The notes under the pieces were generated by a model that made no database searches, was not told the origin of the DNA, and was given only the letters and a program-made list of their open reading frames with translations. Of a DNA stretch of 64,000 nucleotides, positions 1 to 7,377 are shown one piece after another (the first letter of the stretch is position 1; each line of letters begins with the position of its first letter). Source of the DNA: Halorubrum cibi (lineage in GTDB: Archaea; Halobacteriota; Halobacteria; Halobacteriales; Haloferacaceae); contig NZ_FXTD01000001.1 of the NCBI RefSeq assembly GCF_900182635.1, positions 372,001 to 436,000 on the forward strand, written 5' to 3'. Position numbers and translations under genes: made by a program.

Positions 1-110
1 TCGTCGGGATCGACCTCCTCGATGTCCACCTCGTCGGTTTCCGATCCCTCCGCGTCCTCGTCCCGCACGCGCTGCCGGTCGTGATCCCGTTGCCGGGTGG
101 GCCGTGTCAT
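1..110 (-). CDS. tfb: Transcription initiation factor IIB (TFB), N-terminal fragment
   Basis: Only the first 36 codons are inside the window; the gene runs off the left edge. The protein starts MTRPTRQRD and continues with a charged, acidic stretch (residues 9-36). This is the usual opening of haloarchaeal TFB before its zinc ribbon, which would lie outside. TFB bridges TBP-TATA complexes and RNA polymerase. The call rests on this short N-terminus and on the neighbouring rnhA gene, which I recall sits beside tfb in many haloarchaea. The zinc ribbon and cyclin folds cannot be checked here. Confidence 0.6.
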   Translation of the reverse strand, partial: MTRPTRQRDHDRQRVRDEDAEGSETDEVDIEEVDPD

Positions 111-139
111 CGCATTTATATATTACGTTGACCGACTAA

Positions 140-147
140 CTTAAAAG
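140..147 (-). promoter_or_regulatory. TATA-like element of the tfb gene
   Basis: On the minus strand CTTTTAAG lies about 30-37 nt upstream of the ATG at 110, the right spacing for a TATA box serving a transcript with a very short leader. A second A/T run (114-123) is too close to the ATG to serve this start. Confidence 0.4.
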
Positions 148-262
148 TTCGTGAGCGATCGGGGATCGCGGCCGGTCGACGGGCGGAGCGTCGGTCGATC
201 GCGTCGCGTCCGGGACCGTTCGCGTCCCCCCCGGAGCGTTGCTCTCGTCGCGTCCGCTGCCG

Positions 263-853
263 TCACCTCCGACGGGCCATCCACTCGTCGACCGCGCGCG
301 GGAAGAGCAGCGTCCCCGCTCCGCTGGCGACGATCGACCACAGGAGTCCGAGCGTCACCGCGCCCGTTCCGCTCGCGACGGCGCTGCCGCCGTGGATCGC
401 CACGAGGAGGGTGGCGTTGAAGTAGACGAGTCGGAGGAGGATCAGCGTCGGAAGCAGGCGGGCCCACCCCGGAGCGTCCGTGAGGAGCGGGGCGACCCGA
501 CCGTTCCTGACGAGGGTGCCGACGACGACCATCGTCGTCAGGCCCACGAGCCACGTCTCGAAGAGGGCGACGAGCGCCCAGCCCTGCGCGACGGAGAGAT
601 ACAGCATCACCGGAAGCGTGAGTGTCCCGACCTCGCCGACGATCCGACCGAGGTCGGAGAGCAGGGCGCCGATCGGGTCCTTCTCGGTGCCGGACCGACC
701 GCCGATCGCCAGGAACTCGCGGCGATACCCGGAGGTGGCCGCGCTCGTCTCCCGCCCCGGCGGACCCCGCCGCGGGCTGCGTCCCCCGCCCCGGTGTGCC
801 CGAGTCCTGTTCGGCAGGCCGTCGTCCCGGTCCGGCCGCGTCGAGTCGCTCAC
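263..853 (-). CDS. Hypothetical membrane protein, about four TM segments
   Basis: Encodes 196 aa from a GTG start at 853. Residues 1-65 are hydrophilic and Arg/Asp rich. After that come about four hydrophobic segments, for example TLTLPVMLYLSVAQGWALVAL, a GLTTMVVVGTLV stretch and a C-terminal TLGLLWSIVASGAGTLL. It ends with basic residues (WMARRR), so the C-terminus is probably cytosolic. No family was recognised. The start is uncertain because the first 50 codons look weakly conserved and a later start is possible. Confidence 0.55.
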   Translation of the reverse strand: MSDSTRPDRDDGLPNRTRAHRGGGRSPRRGPPGRETSAATSGYRREFLAIGGRSGTEKDPIGALLSDLGRIVGEVGTLTLPVMLYLSVAQGWALVALFETWLVGLTTMVVVGTLVRNGRVAPLLTDAPGWARLLPTLILLRLVYFNATLLVAIHGGSAVASGTGAVTLGLLWSIVASGAGTLLFPRAVDEWMARRR

Positions 854-988
854 CGTTTCGGCCTCTCGGAGGACGGGGTTAACTCTTCTCTCGAGAGCGC
901 CACCGCGGCGGGCGGCGGACCGACGCCGCGGGGCGCGATCCGACCCGGACGGACAGCCATATCCCCCGCGGACGCGGACCACCGAGAC

Positions 989-1585
989 ATGCCGACGATC
1001 GACTGCGATCCGGCCGAGGCGCGGGTCCGTCTGGAGGACGCCGGCGTCCGGATCGACGCCGGAAACACCGACCACGAGCGGTGGCGCGCCGAGCGCGACG
1101 GGGCGGTCGCGGTCGCCTACGACGACAAGGTGGTCGTCCAGGGGAGCGACCCGACCCGACTGAGTAACCTCCTCTCGGCGGGCGGCGGGCGCGCGCACGT
1201 CTACTTCGACGGCGCGTCCAGGGGAAATCCCGGCGCCGGCGCGGTCGGCTGGTGTCTCGTCACCGCCGACGGCGTCGTCGCCGAGGGGGGTGAGCGGATC
1301 GGCCGCGTCACCAACAACCAGGCGGAGTACGCCGCGCTGATCCGCGCGCTGGAGGCGGCCGACGAGTACGGCTTCGACGAGATCGACGTTCGAGGGGACT
1401 CCGAGCTGATCGTGAAACAGGTTCGCGGGGAGTGGAACGCGAACGACCCGGAACTGCGCGAGCGGCGCGTCCGGGCCCGCGAGCTGTTGGAGCGGTTCGA
1501 TCGGTGGTCGATCGCGCACGTTCCGCGGGAGATAAACGCGCGCGCCGACGATCTGGCGAACGAGGCACTCGATGACGCGAACTGA
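989..1585 (+). CDS. rnhA: Ribonuclease HI, archaeal type
   Basis: A 198-aa enzyme that cuts the RNA strand of RNA-DNA hybrids. The catalytic D-E-D-D set is visible: Asp74 (YFDGASRGNPG), Glu113 (TNNQAEYAAL), Asp137 (VRGDSELIVKQ) and Asp187 (ARADDLANEA). Residues 1-68 form an extra N-terminal region with a VVVQGSDP...L..LL pattern reminiscent of the substrate-binding domain of RNase HIII, which is an inference. Its 3' end overlaps the next gene by 14 nt, so the two are probably co-translated. Confidence 0.93.
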   Translation: MPTIDCDPAEARVRLEDAGVRIDAGNTDHERWRAERDGAVAVAYDDKVVVQGSDPTRLSNLLSAGGGRAHVYFDGASRGNPGAGAVGWCLVTADGVVAEGGERIGRVTNNQAEYAALIRALEAADEYGFDEIDVRGDSELIVKQVRGEWNANDPELRERRVRARELLERFDRWSIAHVPREINARADDLANEALDDAN

Positions 1586-2240
1586 CGACGAGCCACCGGA
1601 GTGGGCGAGAGAACGGGCGCGGGAGCTGATGGCGGCCGAAGACGACGCCGGCGGGGCCGACCCGAGCGACGGCGACGGGGGCGACCGGGTTCCGGACGTC
1701 CCCGTCGAGGTCGTCGACGAGGCCGAACGCCTCACCCGCCTCGCACGGGAGGCGACCGATCCCGCGGCCGCGGAGGGGTATCGCGACCGCCGTGACGAAC
1801 TGGTGACGAGCCACGAGTACGCCCCGCGAGTCCGCGAGGAGGACGACACCCTCGTGTTGTATCCGGAGGAGTGGATGGAGTCGGGGACGGTCCAGTTGGA
1901 CCGGATCGAGGAGACCGACCGGGCGGTGGAGGTGTCGCTTTCGGGACCCGGCGACCCCGACCGCTACCGCGAGGTCGCCGCCTACAACGACGCGGTCGTC
2001 GACGCGATCGCCGAGCGGGCGGACGACGTCCACGCCGAGACCGCTCGGAGCTTCGCGGCGTTCATGAGCAACCACTACGTGCGCGCGGTCGACGACGCGA
2101 CCCCGGAGATGCGCACGGAGTTCCGCGAGGAGTTCTTCCCGCGGAACGGCTGGCCGACCGACGAGCAGCGGTCGGCCCTCGAGGAGTCACTCGAGACGAT
2201 CGAGCGCGTCGCGGGCGAACTCGACGAGCCGGAACCGTAG
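1572..2240 (+). CDS. RnhA operon protein (DUF7108-like)
   Basis: A 222-aa acidic soluble protein, start MTRTDDEPPEWARERARELMA. The start codon lies inside the end of rnhA, so the two form an operon. From memory, haloarchaeal annotation calls this family 'rnhA operon protein'; its function is unknown. Visible features are an N-terminal amphipathic helix, an acidic linker (residues 24-45), a central EYAPRVREEDDTLVLYPEEWM segment and a helical C-terminus. No catalytic motif or membrane segment is present. Confidence 0.8.
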   Translation: MTRTDDEPPEWARERARELMAAEDDAGGADPSDGDGGDRVPDVPVEVVDEAERLTRLAREATDPAAAEGYRDRRDELVTSHEYAPRVREEDDTLVLYPEEWMESGTVQLDRIEETDRAVEVSLSGPGDPDRYREVAAYNDAVVDAIAERADDVHAETARSFAAFMSNHYVRAVDDATPEMRTEFREEFFPRNGWPTDEQRSALEESLETIERVAGELDEPEP

Positions 2241-2257
2241 CCGCGGCTCATCGGGGG

Positions 2258-2263
2258 AAAAAA
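2258..2263 (-). terminator. T-run between convergent genes
   Basis: Six consecutive Ts on the minus strand follow a GC-rich stretch about 40 nt beyond the padR stop codon. This fits an archaeal T-tract terminator for the minus-strand gene. Confidence 0.4.
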
Positions 2264-2300
2264 CGACGAGCCGATCCGGATCACTCTCCGAGTGACGTCC

Positions 2301-2654
2301 TCACTTCTCGAGGAGCGTCCGTACTTCGTCCGCGCGGGCCTCGTCGATGACGAAGCGGTCGAGTACCCACTCGAGCTGCCCGAGGACGATGTCGTGGCCG
2401 GCGTCGGTGAGCGCGTACTGGTTCGTGCGCTTGTCGAGTTCGCTCTTCTCGATGAACCCGTCCTCGACGAGGTCGTCGAGGTTCGGGTAGAGCCGACCGT
2501 GGTTCACTTCCGAGCCGTAGTACGCCTCGAGTTCGCGTTTGACCGCGAGCCCGTACATCGGCTCCTCGGCGAGGATCGTCAGGATGTTCTGTTGGAACGC
2601 GGTCAGGTCGTGTGCCGTCGTCGGTGCCTCGGGAACGGATCGTGCCTCTGACAT
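2301..2654 (-). CDS. PadR family transcriptional regulator
   Basis: A 117-aa winged helix-turn-helix protein. The PadR signature is clear: LTAFQQNILTILAEEPMYGL (about residues 16-35), then the wing and recognition region GRLYPNLDDLVEDGFIEKSE, then TNQYALTDAG. The C-terminal helix (about 85-117) would be the dimerisation arm. The ATG at 2654 is preferred over an upstream in-frame codon because a TATA box lies 26 nt before it. Ligand and targets are unknown; self-repression is common in the family. Confidence 0.88.
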   Translation of the reverse strand: MSEARSVPEAPTTAHDLTAFQQNILTILAEEPMYGLAVKRELEAYYGSEVNHGRLYPNLDDLVEDGFIEKSELDKRTNQYALTDAGHDIVLGQLEWVLDRFVIDEARADEVRTLLEK

Positions 2655-3068
2655 GCCTGAAAGAATGGTTCCCTGACTTATAACCTTTCTCAACGTTCAT
2701 AGAATTTATGCGCTTTCAGCGACCGAAATACGCCTGAATGAGGGATACAGTCGATCAGGACGCCGTTCTCGACGGATCCGGTACGACCGTCACGGACCGC
2801 GATCCGTCGCCGTCACTCCGCTCGATACGGTCGTCGTTCGGTGAGATCGGCGTTTCGGCGACGGATCCACAACGGTGGATCGAACGTGAGGCGGTCCGTT
2901 TCCGTCGCGTTCATCCCGGGCGCATCCCCCGTACGGCTCGAGAGAACCGTGAGCGAATCACACGGGAATACCGGATCCGAACCGTCGCGGAACTCGACGA
3001 CCTCACGGACTCGATTTGCGGTCCCGTCCCGAAAGGATTTTCCACGCGTTCGTCGCAGTATCCGGTAC
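2655..3068. other. 414-bp intergenic region between padR and ppa
   Basis: This region holds the padR promoter at its left end and the ppa promoter at its right end (GAAAGGATTTT at 3031-3041, about 32 nt before the ppa ATG). The A/T-rich segment 2690-2715 is a plausible operator area. An open frame from 2738 on the plus strand runs into ppa in the wrong frame and has no family features, so I do not call it a gene. Confidence 0.5.
2676..2685 (-). promoter_or_regulatory. TATA box of padR, leaderless
   Basis: GGTTATAAGT on the minus strand is centred 26 nt upstream of the padR ATG. This is the standard distance for a leaderless haloarchaeal transcript and supports the chosen start. Confidence 0.65.
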
Positions 3069-3605
3069 ATGGTGAACCTCTGGGAGGACCTCGAGACGGG
3101 GCCGGACGCCCCCGACGAGATCTACGCGATCGTGGAGTGTCTCAAGGGAGAGCGTAACAAGTACGAGTACGACAAGGACGTTCCGGGCGTCGTCCTCGAC
3201 CGGGTGCTTCACTCGAACGTCCACTACCCCTACGACTACGGGTTCATCCCGCAGTCGTACTACGACGACGAGGACCCCTTCGACGTGATGGTGCTCGTCG
3301 AGGACCAGACGTTCCCCGGCTGCGTGATCGAGGCCCGTCCCGTCGCGTTGATGAAGATGGACGACGACGGCGAGCAGGACGACAAGGTGATCGCGGTGCC
3401 GACCGAGGACCCGCGGTTCGACCACATCGAGGACCTCGAGGACATCCCCCAACAGATCCGCGACGAGATAGACGAGTTCTTCTCGACGTACAAGAACCTG
3501 GAGGAGGGAAAGGAAGTCGAGACGCTGGGCTGGGAGGACAGCGCCGCGGCGAAGGAGGCCATCGAGCACGCCCAGGACCTCTACGACGAGGAGTTCGGAG
3601 CCTGA
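3069..3605 (+). CDS. ppa: Inorganic pyrophosphatase (soluble, family I)
   Basis: A 178-aa enzyme that hydrolyses pyrophosphate to two phosphates, pulling biosynthetic reactions forward. The family signature DEDPFD is at residues 67-72. Further family sequence includes ERNKYEYD near residue 30, YPYDYGFIPQ before the signature and a C-terminal KNLEEGKEVETLGWED. Length matches other archaeal and bacterial family I enzymes. It stands alone with its own promoter. Confidence 0.96.
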   Translation: MVNLWEDLETGPDAPDEIYAIVECLKGERNKYEYDKDVPGVVLDRVLHSNVHYPYDYGFIPQSYYDDEDPFDVMVLVEDQTFPGCVIEARPVALMKMDDDGEQDDKVIAVPTEDPRFDHIEDLEDIPQQIRDEIDEFFSTYKNLEEGKEVETLGWEDSAAAKEAIEHAQDLYDEEFGA

Positions 3606-3753
3606 AGCTTCTCGGGATCTGAGGGTTCGGAACCGTCGAGACTCCGGTCGCCTCCGCGGCGTGATAACCGGCGCGTATGGCGCCCGTCTCTCTCGATGTG
3701 TTATGCGCATGGGTAATTTTTAGAGGGCGGAACGAGTAGGATCGGGTGGAACC

Positions 3754-3879
3754 ATGACGACCACCACCTCGTCGTTCGGCATGGATCACCCGACGGTCGT
3801 GCCGGTCAACTTCGACCCGGACGGTCGCGACGAGACGGGCGATCCGGAGTCGACACTCGCCGGGGCCGCCGAACGATAG
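3754..3879 (+). CDS. Small hypothetical protein, 41 aa
   Basis: Runs from an ATG (MTTTTSSFGMDHPTVVPVNF) to TAG. It is acidic towards the end and lacks a membrane segment. A TTTTTA element at 3716-3722 lies about 35 nt upstream. It converges on the HTH regulator gene, with 34 nt between their stops. No family recognised; kept because of the promoter-like element and haloarchaeal composition, but it could be chance. Confidence 0.4.
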   Translation: MTTTTSSFGMDHPTVVPVNFDPDGRDETGDPESTLAGAAER

Positions 3880-3913
3880 TCTCCCGTTGGAGGCGGATCG
3901 GGGTCGGTTTCCG

Positions 3914-4726
3914 TCACTCCGGAGTCGTTGACGACTCCTGGATCACCGCGGAGAGCGGAGCGGCTTCCGCCGAGAGCGTCTCGAACCGTTCATCGGCCCA
4001 CCGGACCACCGTCTCGTCCGTGGACTCGAACACGCAGCGCGGGTTGTTGTGCTCGTCGTAGGCGACCACGCAGGCGACGTCGTCGTACCGGAACAGCCCG
4101 TACTCGATGGGGTCGGGAGAGACGTACACCGTCGCGCCTTCGTCGGATATGGCTCGATCGGTCGCGGGTCCGAACTCCGTGACCGACGTCTCCAACACCT
4201 CCCGGTCGATGATCAACTCGATCTCCGAACCCTCGTCGATCGCGGCTCCGGCCGCCTCGTTGTACTGGGTCGTGACGATCGGCGAGACCGCCCGGACGTC
4301 CGAACCGCGGATCGTCCGGATCAGCTCCACCACTCGGTCGAGCGCGGCCAGCGGGTCGCGGTCGGTCGCCGCGGTGAGGTCGCCCGTCTCGAGTCCGTCG
4401 GCGGGGAAGCCCGCGCCTGCCCGCTCCAGATCGGCGGCGAAGCGCCCGTAGCGGTCGGCGCGATCGATCTCGGAGAGCAGCCCCTCGTAGGCGTCGTGGA
4501 CGCGCTCGCCCGTCGGCGTCACGTGGTAGGTGCTCCCGCGTTTGACGACCCACTGCCGCTCGCGGAACCCCGCCAGGATGCGTTGGACGGTGGTCCGCGT
4601 CGCGTCGACCGCGTCGGTCAATGAAGCCGGACGTCGCGGCTTCCGGCCGAGCGCTCGAAGGATCGCGATCCGTACCGGCGAGCCGGCGAGGTACTGTGCG
4701 TCGTCGTGTCCGCTGTCGGACGCCAT
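3914..4726 (-). CDS. Winged-HTH transcriptional regulator with C-terminal effector domain
   Basis: A 270-aa protein. The N-terminal 75 residues are an ArsR/TrmB-like winged helix: YLAGSPVRIAILRALGRKPRRP, then a recognition helix TRTTVQRILAGFRERQWV and a wing GSTYHVTPTG. Residues about 100-260 form a separate domain (SPIVTTQYNEAAGAAIDEGSEIELIIDREV...) like the FilR1 or 'methanogenesis regulator' C-terminal domain found in many haloarchaeal regulators. That resemblance is by eye. Targets unknown. Confidence 0.75.
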   Translation of the reverse strand: MASDSGHDDAQYLAGSPVRIAILRALGRKPRRPASLTDAVDATRTTVQRILAGFRERQWVVKRGSTYHVTPTGERVHDAYEGLLSEIDRADRYGRFAADLERAGAGFPADGLETGDLTAATDRDPLAALDRVVELIRTIRGSDVRAVSPIVTTQYNEAAGAAIDEGSEIELIIDREVLETSVTEFGPATDRAISDEGATVYVSPDPIEYGLFRYDDVACVVAYDEHNNPRCVFESTDETVVRWADERFETLSAEAAPLSAVIQESSTTPE

Positions 4727-4920
4727 CGTCTGTCACGGGCGTACGACCACCCGCGTCATAACCGTGTCGTCGAGGCGGAAGGCGCGGTCGGTGGCGACCT
4801 GGCTGTAGTCCCGTGGAGGCCGCCTCATTCACCAGCGGCGCCGAGGAATGGGGTAGCTACTTTCTTCCGCGTGTGATTTCATTTAAACATCCGGAACGTA
4901 CCACTTCGCATAAGACTAGA

Positions 4921-4928
4921 ACTTAATC
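4921..4928 (+). promoter_or_regulatory. TATA box of the 43-aa peptide gene
   Basis: ACTTAATC is centred about 25 nt before the ATG at 4950, giving a leaderless transcript. The surrounding 4875-4950 stretch is markedly A/T rich against its neighbours. Confidence 0.55.
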
Positions 4929-4949
4929 TCACGCGCATTTTGGTGTAAT

Positions 4950-5081
4950 ATGCCTGAAAGTGTTGCGGCATACCTGGCAGAGCACCCGAAGATGACCGGC
5001 GTCCTGTTCACCGCCATGCTGCTGTTGACGCAGGCGGCGCCCGCGGCGGCGAACGCGGCACAGGCGACGCCCGGCCCGTAG
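4950..5081 (+). CDS. 43-aa hydrophobic secreted or membrane peptide (DUF7503-like)
   Basis: The sequence opens MPESVAAYLAEHPKMTGVLF. A short amphipathic N-terminus (residues 1-14) is followed by a hydrophobic core (about 16-36) and an Ala-rich tail with a possible signal-peptidase site, APAAANA. I recall many small haloarchaeal proteins of this pattern (YLAEHP.M.GVLFT..LLL.QA), annotated as DUF7503, but cannot confirm it here. Its stop lies 13 nt from the stop of the CHAT protease gene on the other strand, and it has a clear TATA box. It may be a substrate, effector or signal for that protease; this is inference. Confidence 0.72.
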   Translation: MPESVAAYLAEHPKMTGVLFTAMLLLTQAAPAAANAAQATPGP

Positions 5082-5094
5082 AACCGAAGACGGA

Positions 5095-7242
5095 TCAAAG
5101 CGGCAGCAGTTCGTCGCTCCAGTGGAGTTCTCCGTCGTGAAACACGGGGAGGGTTTCGAGCTGGAGGAGATCGTTGAGCTGCTCGGAACTGACTCCTCCT
5201 ATTCTCGCGTCGGTCGGCACCGCGTAGTTGTCGGAAACGCCATCGATCGTCGGACTGTACATCGTACCCACCCCGTACGGTCCGTTCGGATACGCCGACA
5301 TCGTGAACTCCCACGCGGAGCCGTCCGGCTCGATGTCGACGACGATCGCGATCCCGCTCCGGCTCTGGCAGATCGTGGTCGCGCCGTCGCCGACGACGAT
5401 GTACTGGTGGCCGGTGAGCAGCTCCCGCTTCGCGACGTGGAGAGCGGTCCGGAGGTTGAATCCGCTGTTCATCAGCCGGGCGACGATCCGTCCGAGCTTC
5501 GTCGCCGGCGAGTTCGCGACGTCGCTGAGCGTGACGATCCCGCCGCGGCTCCCGCGGTGGATCAGCGCCTCCCCCTGCTCGTAGGACTGACACGCGTTGA
5601 GGAGGAACGCGCTGACGTCGACCCGGAGGTCCTCCTGTGTGAGATCGAGGTAGTCGTCGGTACACTGCATCCCGCGATCGTCGACGTGGCCGACGTAGTG
5701 GAGGAAGTCGACGCCGGAAGCGAGGACCTCCCGCATCTCCGCGCGGGTGAGGTCGTGGCGCACCTCGATGTCGAACTGGACCATGTCGCGGAGCCCATAG
5801 AGGTCCGAGACCTTCCCCTCCTCGCGCATCTGTTCGTCGTTACAGACGACGAGCACCGAGATGCGCGACTGCTCGACGGTCCCCGTCTCCAGCCGCCGCC
5901 GATAGGCGTCGAGCGTGGCCTTGTTCGCGTCGAGCGGAACGCCGTCACCGACCCAGGCGTGCTCGACCGTCTCGACCGGTTCGGGACGGATGAACTCGGC
6001 GGAGGCGAGCGCGGCTCCCGGTTCGCTCGGGGTGTCGGTCCCGCGTGAGTCCGCTCCGCGAGAGTCGGAGACGCCGCCGGTGTCCGCCGGTTCGGTGGAG
6101 ACCCCGCCCCCCGTCCCGCCGCGGACGAGGGTCCCCGGCTCCGGTTCCGGCGCGCGGAGGAACCCGATCCCGCCGCCGGGACCGGACTCCGCCGGCGTGG
6201 CCGTCTCCGGCGACCGGACGATGGAGAGCTCTCCGGCCACGAACGGAAGCGACTCGACGTTGCTCGGATCGGGCCGCACGTCGGTGGTGAGGGTCCACTG
6301 CGGGAGCTCCGGCTCGATCCGTTCGAACGGAACCTCGAGGTACGTCCCGAGCCGTTTGGCGAGCGGGGCCTCGTACAGCGCGGCCCAGTCGAGGTCGGCC
6401 GCGGTTATCCCCCGCTCGTACAGGTCGACGGGGTAGAACCCCTCCGTCCGGGCGATACAGTCGAAGTGGAACGACTGCCGGAGCACCTCCCCGGCCCGCC
6501 GCTCCACGTCCGGCTCGAGGGAGTGTGACCACCCGTCACCCTCGATCCGCGCGGCGGAGCCCGGAACCACCTCGGCCGCGAAGTAGTACGCGAGGGGAAC
6601 GACGGGGTAGAGATCCCGGTAGGCGGGCGGCACCACGATCCGAACGCCGCTTTCGGGGCGCTCGATCCGGTCCGGAACGCGGAGGTCTTCTCCCGGCTCG
6701 ATGAGGGGCGGGTGCCCGCGCAGCGTCGGGAACGAACGCTCCGGGCTCGTCGTCTGGAGCGCCGAACCCAGACACGAGACCGCCCTCATCAGCGGCTCGG
6801 GCTCCGTCGGCGTCGTGATCGTGCCGGCCGGCTGCTGGTGGAGCGACCGAAATCCGAGGGTCACGTCGGCAGCCGTCTCGAGGTCGATCCGGGTGGTTCG
6901 GTCCGTCGTCGCGACGGTGAAACCGGACTCGAAGTACAGGTACAGCTTCGTCGGCGCGGGATCGATCCCGAGGTGGTACTCGCCGGCGGGCATCGCGAGG
7001 TCGTCGCCGCGGGCGAGGAGCGCCCCGTCGCTGGATCGCGTCTCGACCACGGCGATCCGCGGGATCTCGATCGATCCGATCTCCACCGTCACGCTCGCGT
7101 CGACCGGGAAGTAGTGATCCTCGACCGCGGACGGTCGCGGATCGACCTGCCGATCGGTGTAGAGTTCGAACTGCGTGTTCTCGATGTGATCCGTGACCGT
7201 GAGACCGGGCGCGTCACACAGCGGGTCGATGTCGATGCTCAT
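5095..7242 (-). CDS. CHAT domain protein (caspase-like protease)
   Basis: A 715-aa soluble protein. Residues 1-342 form an N-terminal region with beta-rich parts and a conserved-looking SPERSFPTLRGHPPL segment near 166-180. Residues about 343-412 are a Gly/Pro/Ser/Glu linker. Residues about 435-640 are a CHAT (caspase HetF-associated) protease domain. The catalytic pair is visible: His519 in FLHYVGH and Cys551 in LLNACQS. No TPR repeats, signal peptide or TM segments are seen. ATG at 7242 is the first good start; the gene is divergent from the deacylase gene. Substrate unknown; the small peptide next door is a candidate. Confidence 0.85.
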   Translation of the reverse strand: MSIDIDPLCDAPGLTVTDHIENTQFELYTDRQVDPRPSAVEDHYFPVDASVTVEIGSIEIPRIAVVETRSSDGALLARGDDLAMPAGEYHLGIDPAPTKLYLYFESGFTVATTDRTTRIDLETAADVTLGFRSLHQQPAGTITTPTEPEPLMRAVSCLGSALQTTSPERSFPTLRGHPPLIEPGEDLRVPDRIERPESGVRIVVPPAYRDLYPVVPLAYYFAAEVVPGSAARIEGDGWSHSLEPDVERRAGEVLRQSFHFDCIARTEGFYPVDLYERGITAADLDWAALYEAPLAKRLGTYLEVPFERIEPELPQWTLTTDVRPDPSNVESLPFVAGELSIVRSPETATPAESGPGGGIGFLRAPEPEPGTLVRGGTGGGVSTEPADTGGVSDSRGADSRGTDTPSEPGAALASAEFIRPEPVETVEHAWVGDGVPLDANKATLDAYRRRLETGTVEQSRISVLVVCNDEQMREEGKVSDLYGLRDMVQFDIEVRHDLTRAEMREVLASGVDFLHYVGHVDDRGMQCTDDYLDLTQEDLRVDVSAFLLNACQSYEQGEALIHRGSRGGIVTLSDVANSPATKLGRIVARLMNSGFNLRTALHVAKRELLTGHQYIVVGDGATTICQSRSGIAIVVDIEPDGSAWEFTMSAYPNGPYGVGTMYSPTIDGVSDNYAVPTDARIGGVSSEQLNDLLQLETLPVFHDGELHWSDELLPL

Positions 7243-7345
7243 GTACGGTGGACCGCGATCGGCCGTCGGGACGGCACTGAATACCGCCCGTTCGGCGGAA
7301 GCCGGTGTAAACCTTGTGTCGGGCGGAAACCGCCGCCGACCGAAC

Positions 7346-7354
7346 GGATAAAGG
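7346..7354 (+). promoter_or_regulatory. TATA-like box of the deacylase operon
   Basis: GGATAAAGG is centred 28 nt before the ATG at 7378, consistent with a leaderless start for the three-gene operon that follows. Confidence 0.5.
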
Positions 7355-7377
7355 GGTCGCCGACCCACGTCCGCGTA

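Noticed and set aside
114-123. TTTATATATT as the tfb TATA box
   Set aside because: It is only 4-13 nt from the ATG, too close for the usual 25-30 nt spacing; CTTTTAAG further upstream fits better.
2738-3157. Plus-strand frame between padR and ppa
   Set aside because: Runs 89 nt into ppa in another frame, has no family features and would hide the ppa promoter.
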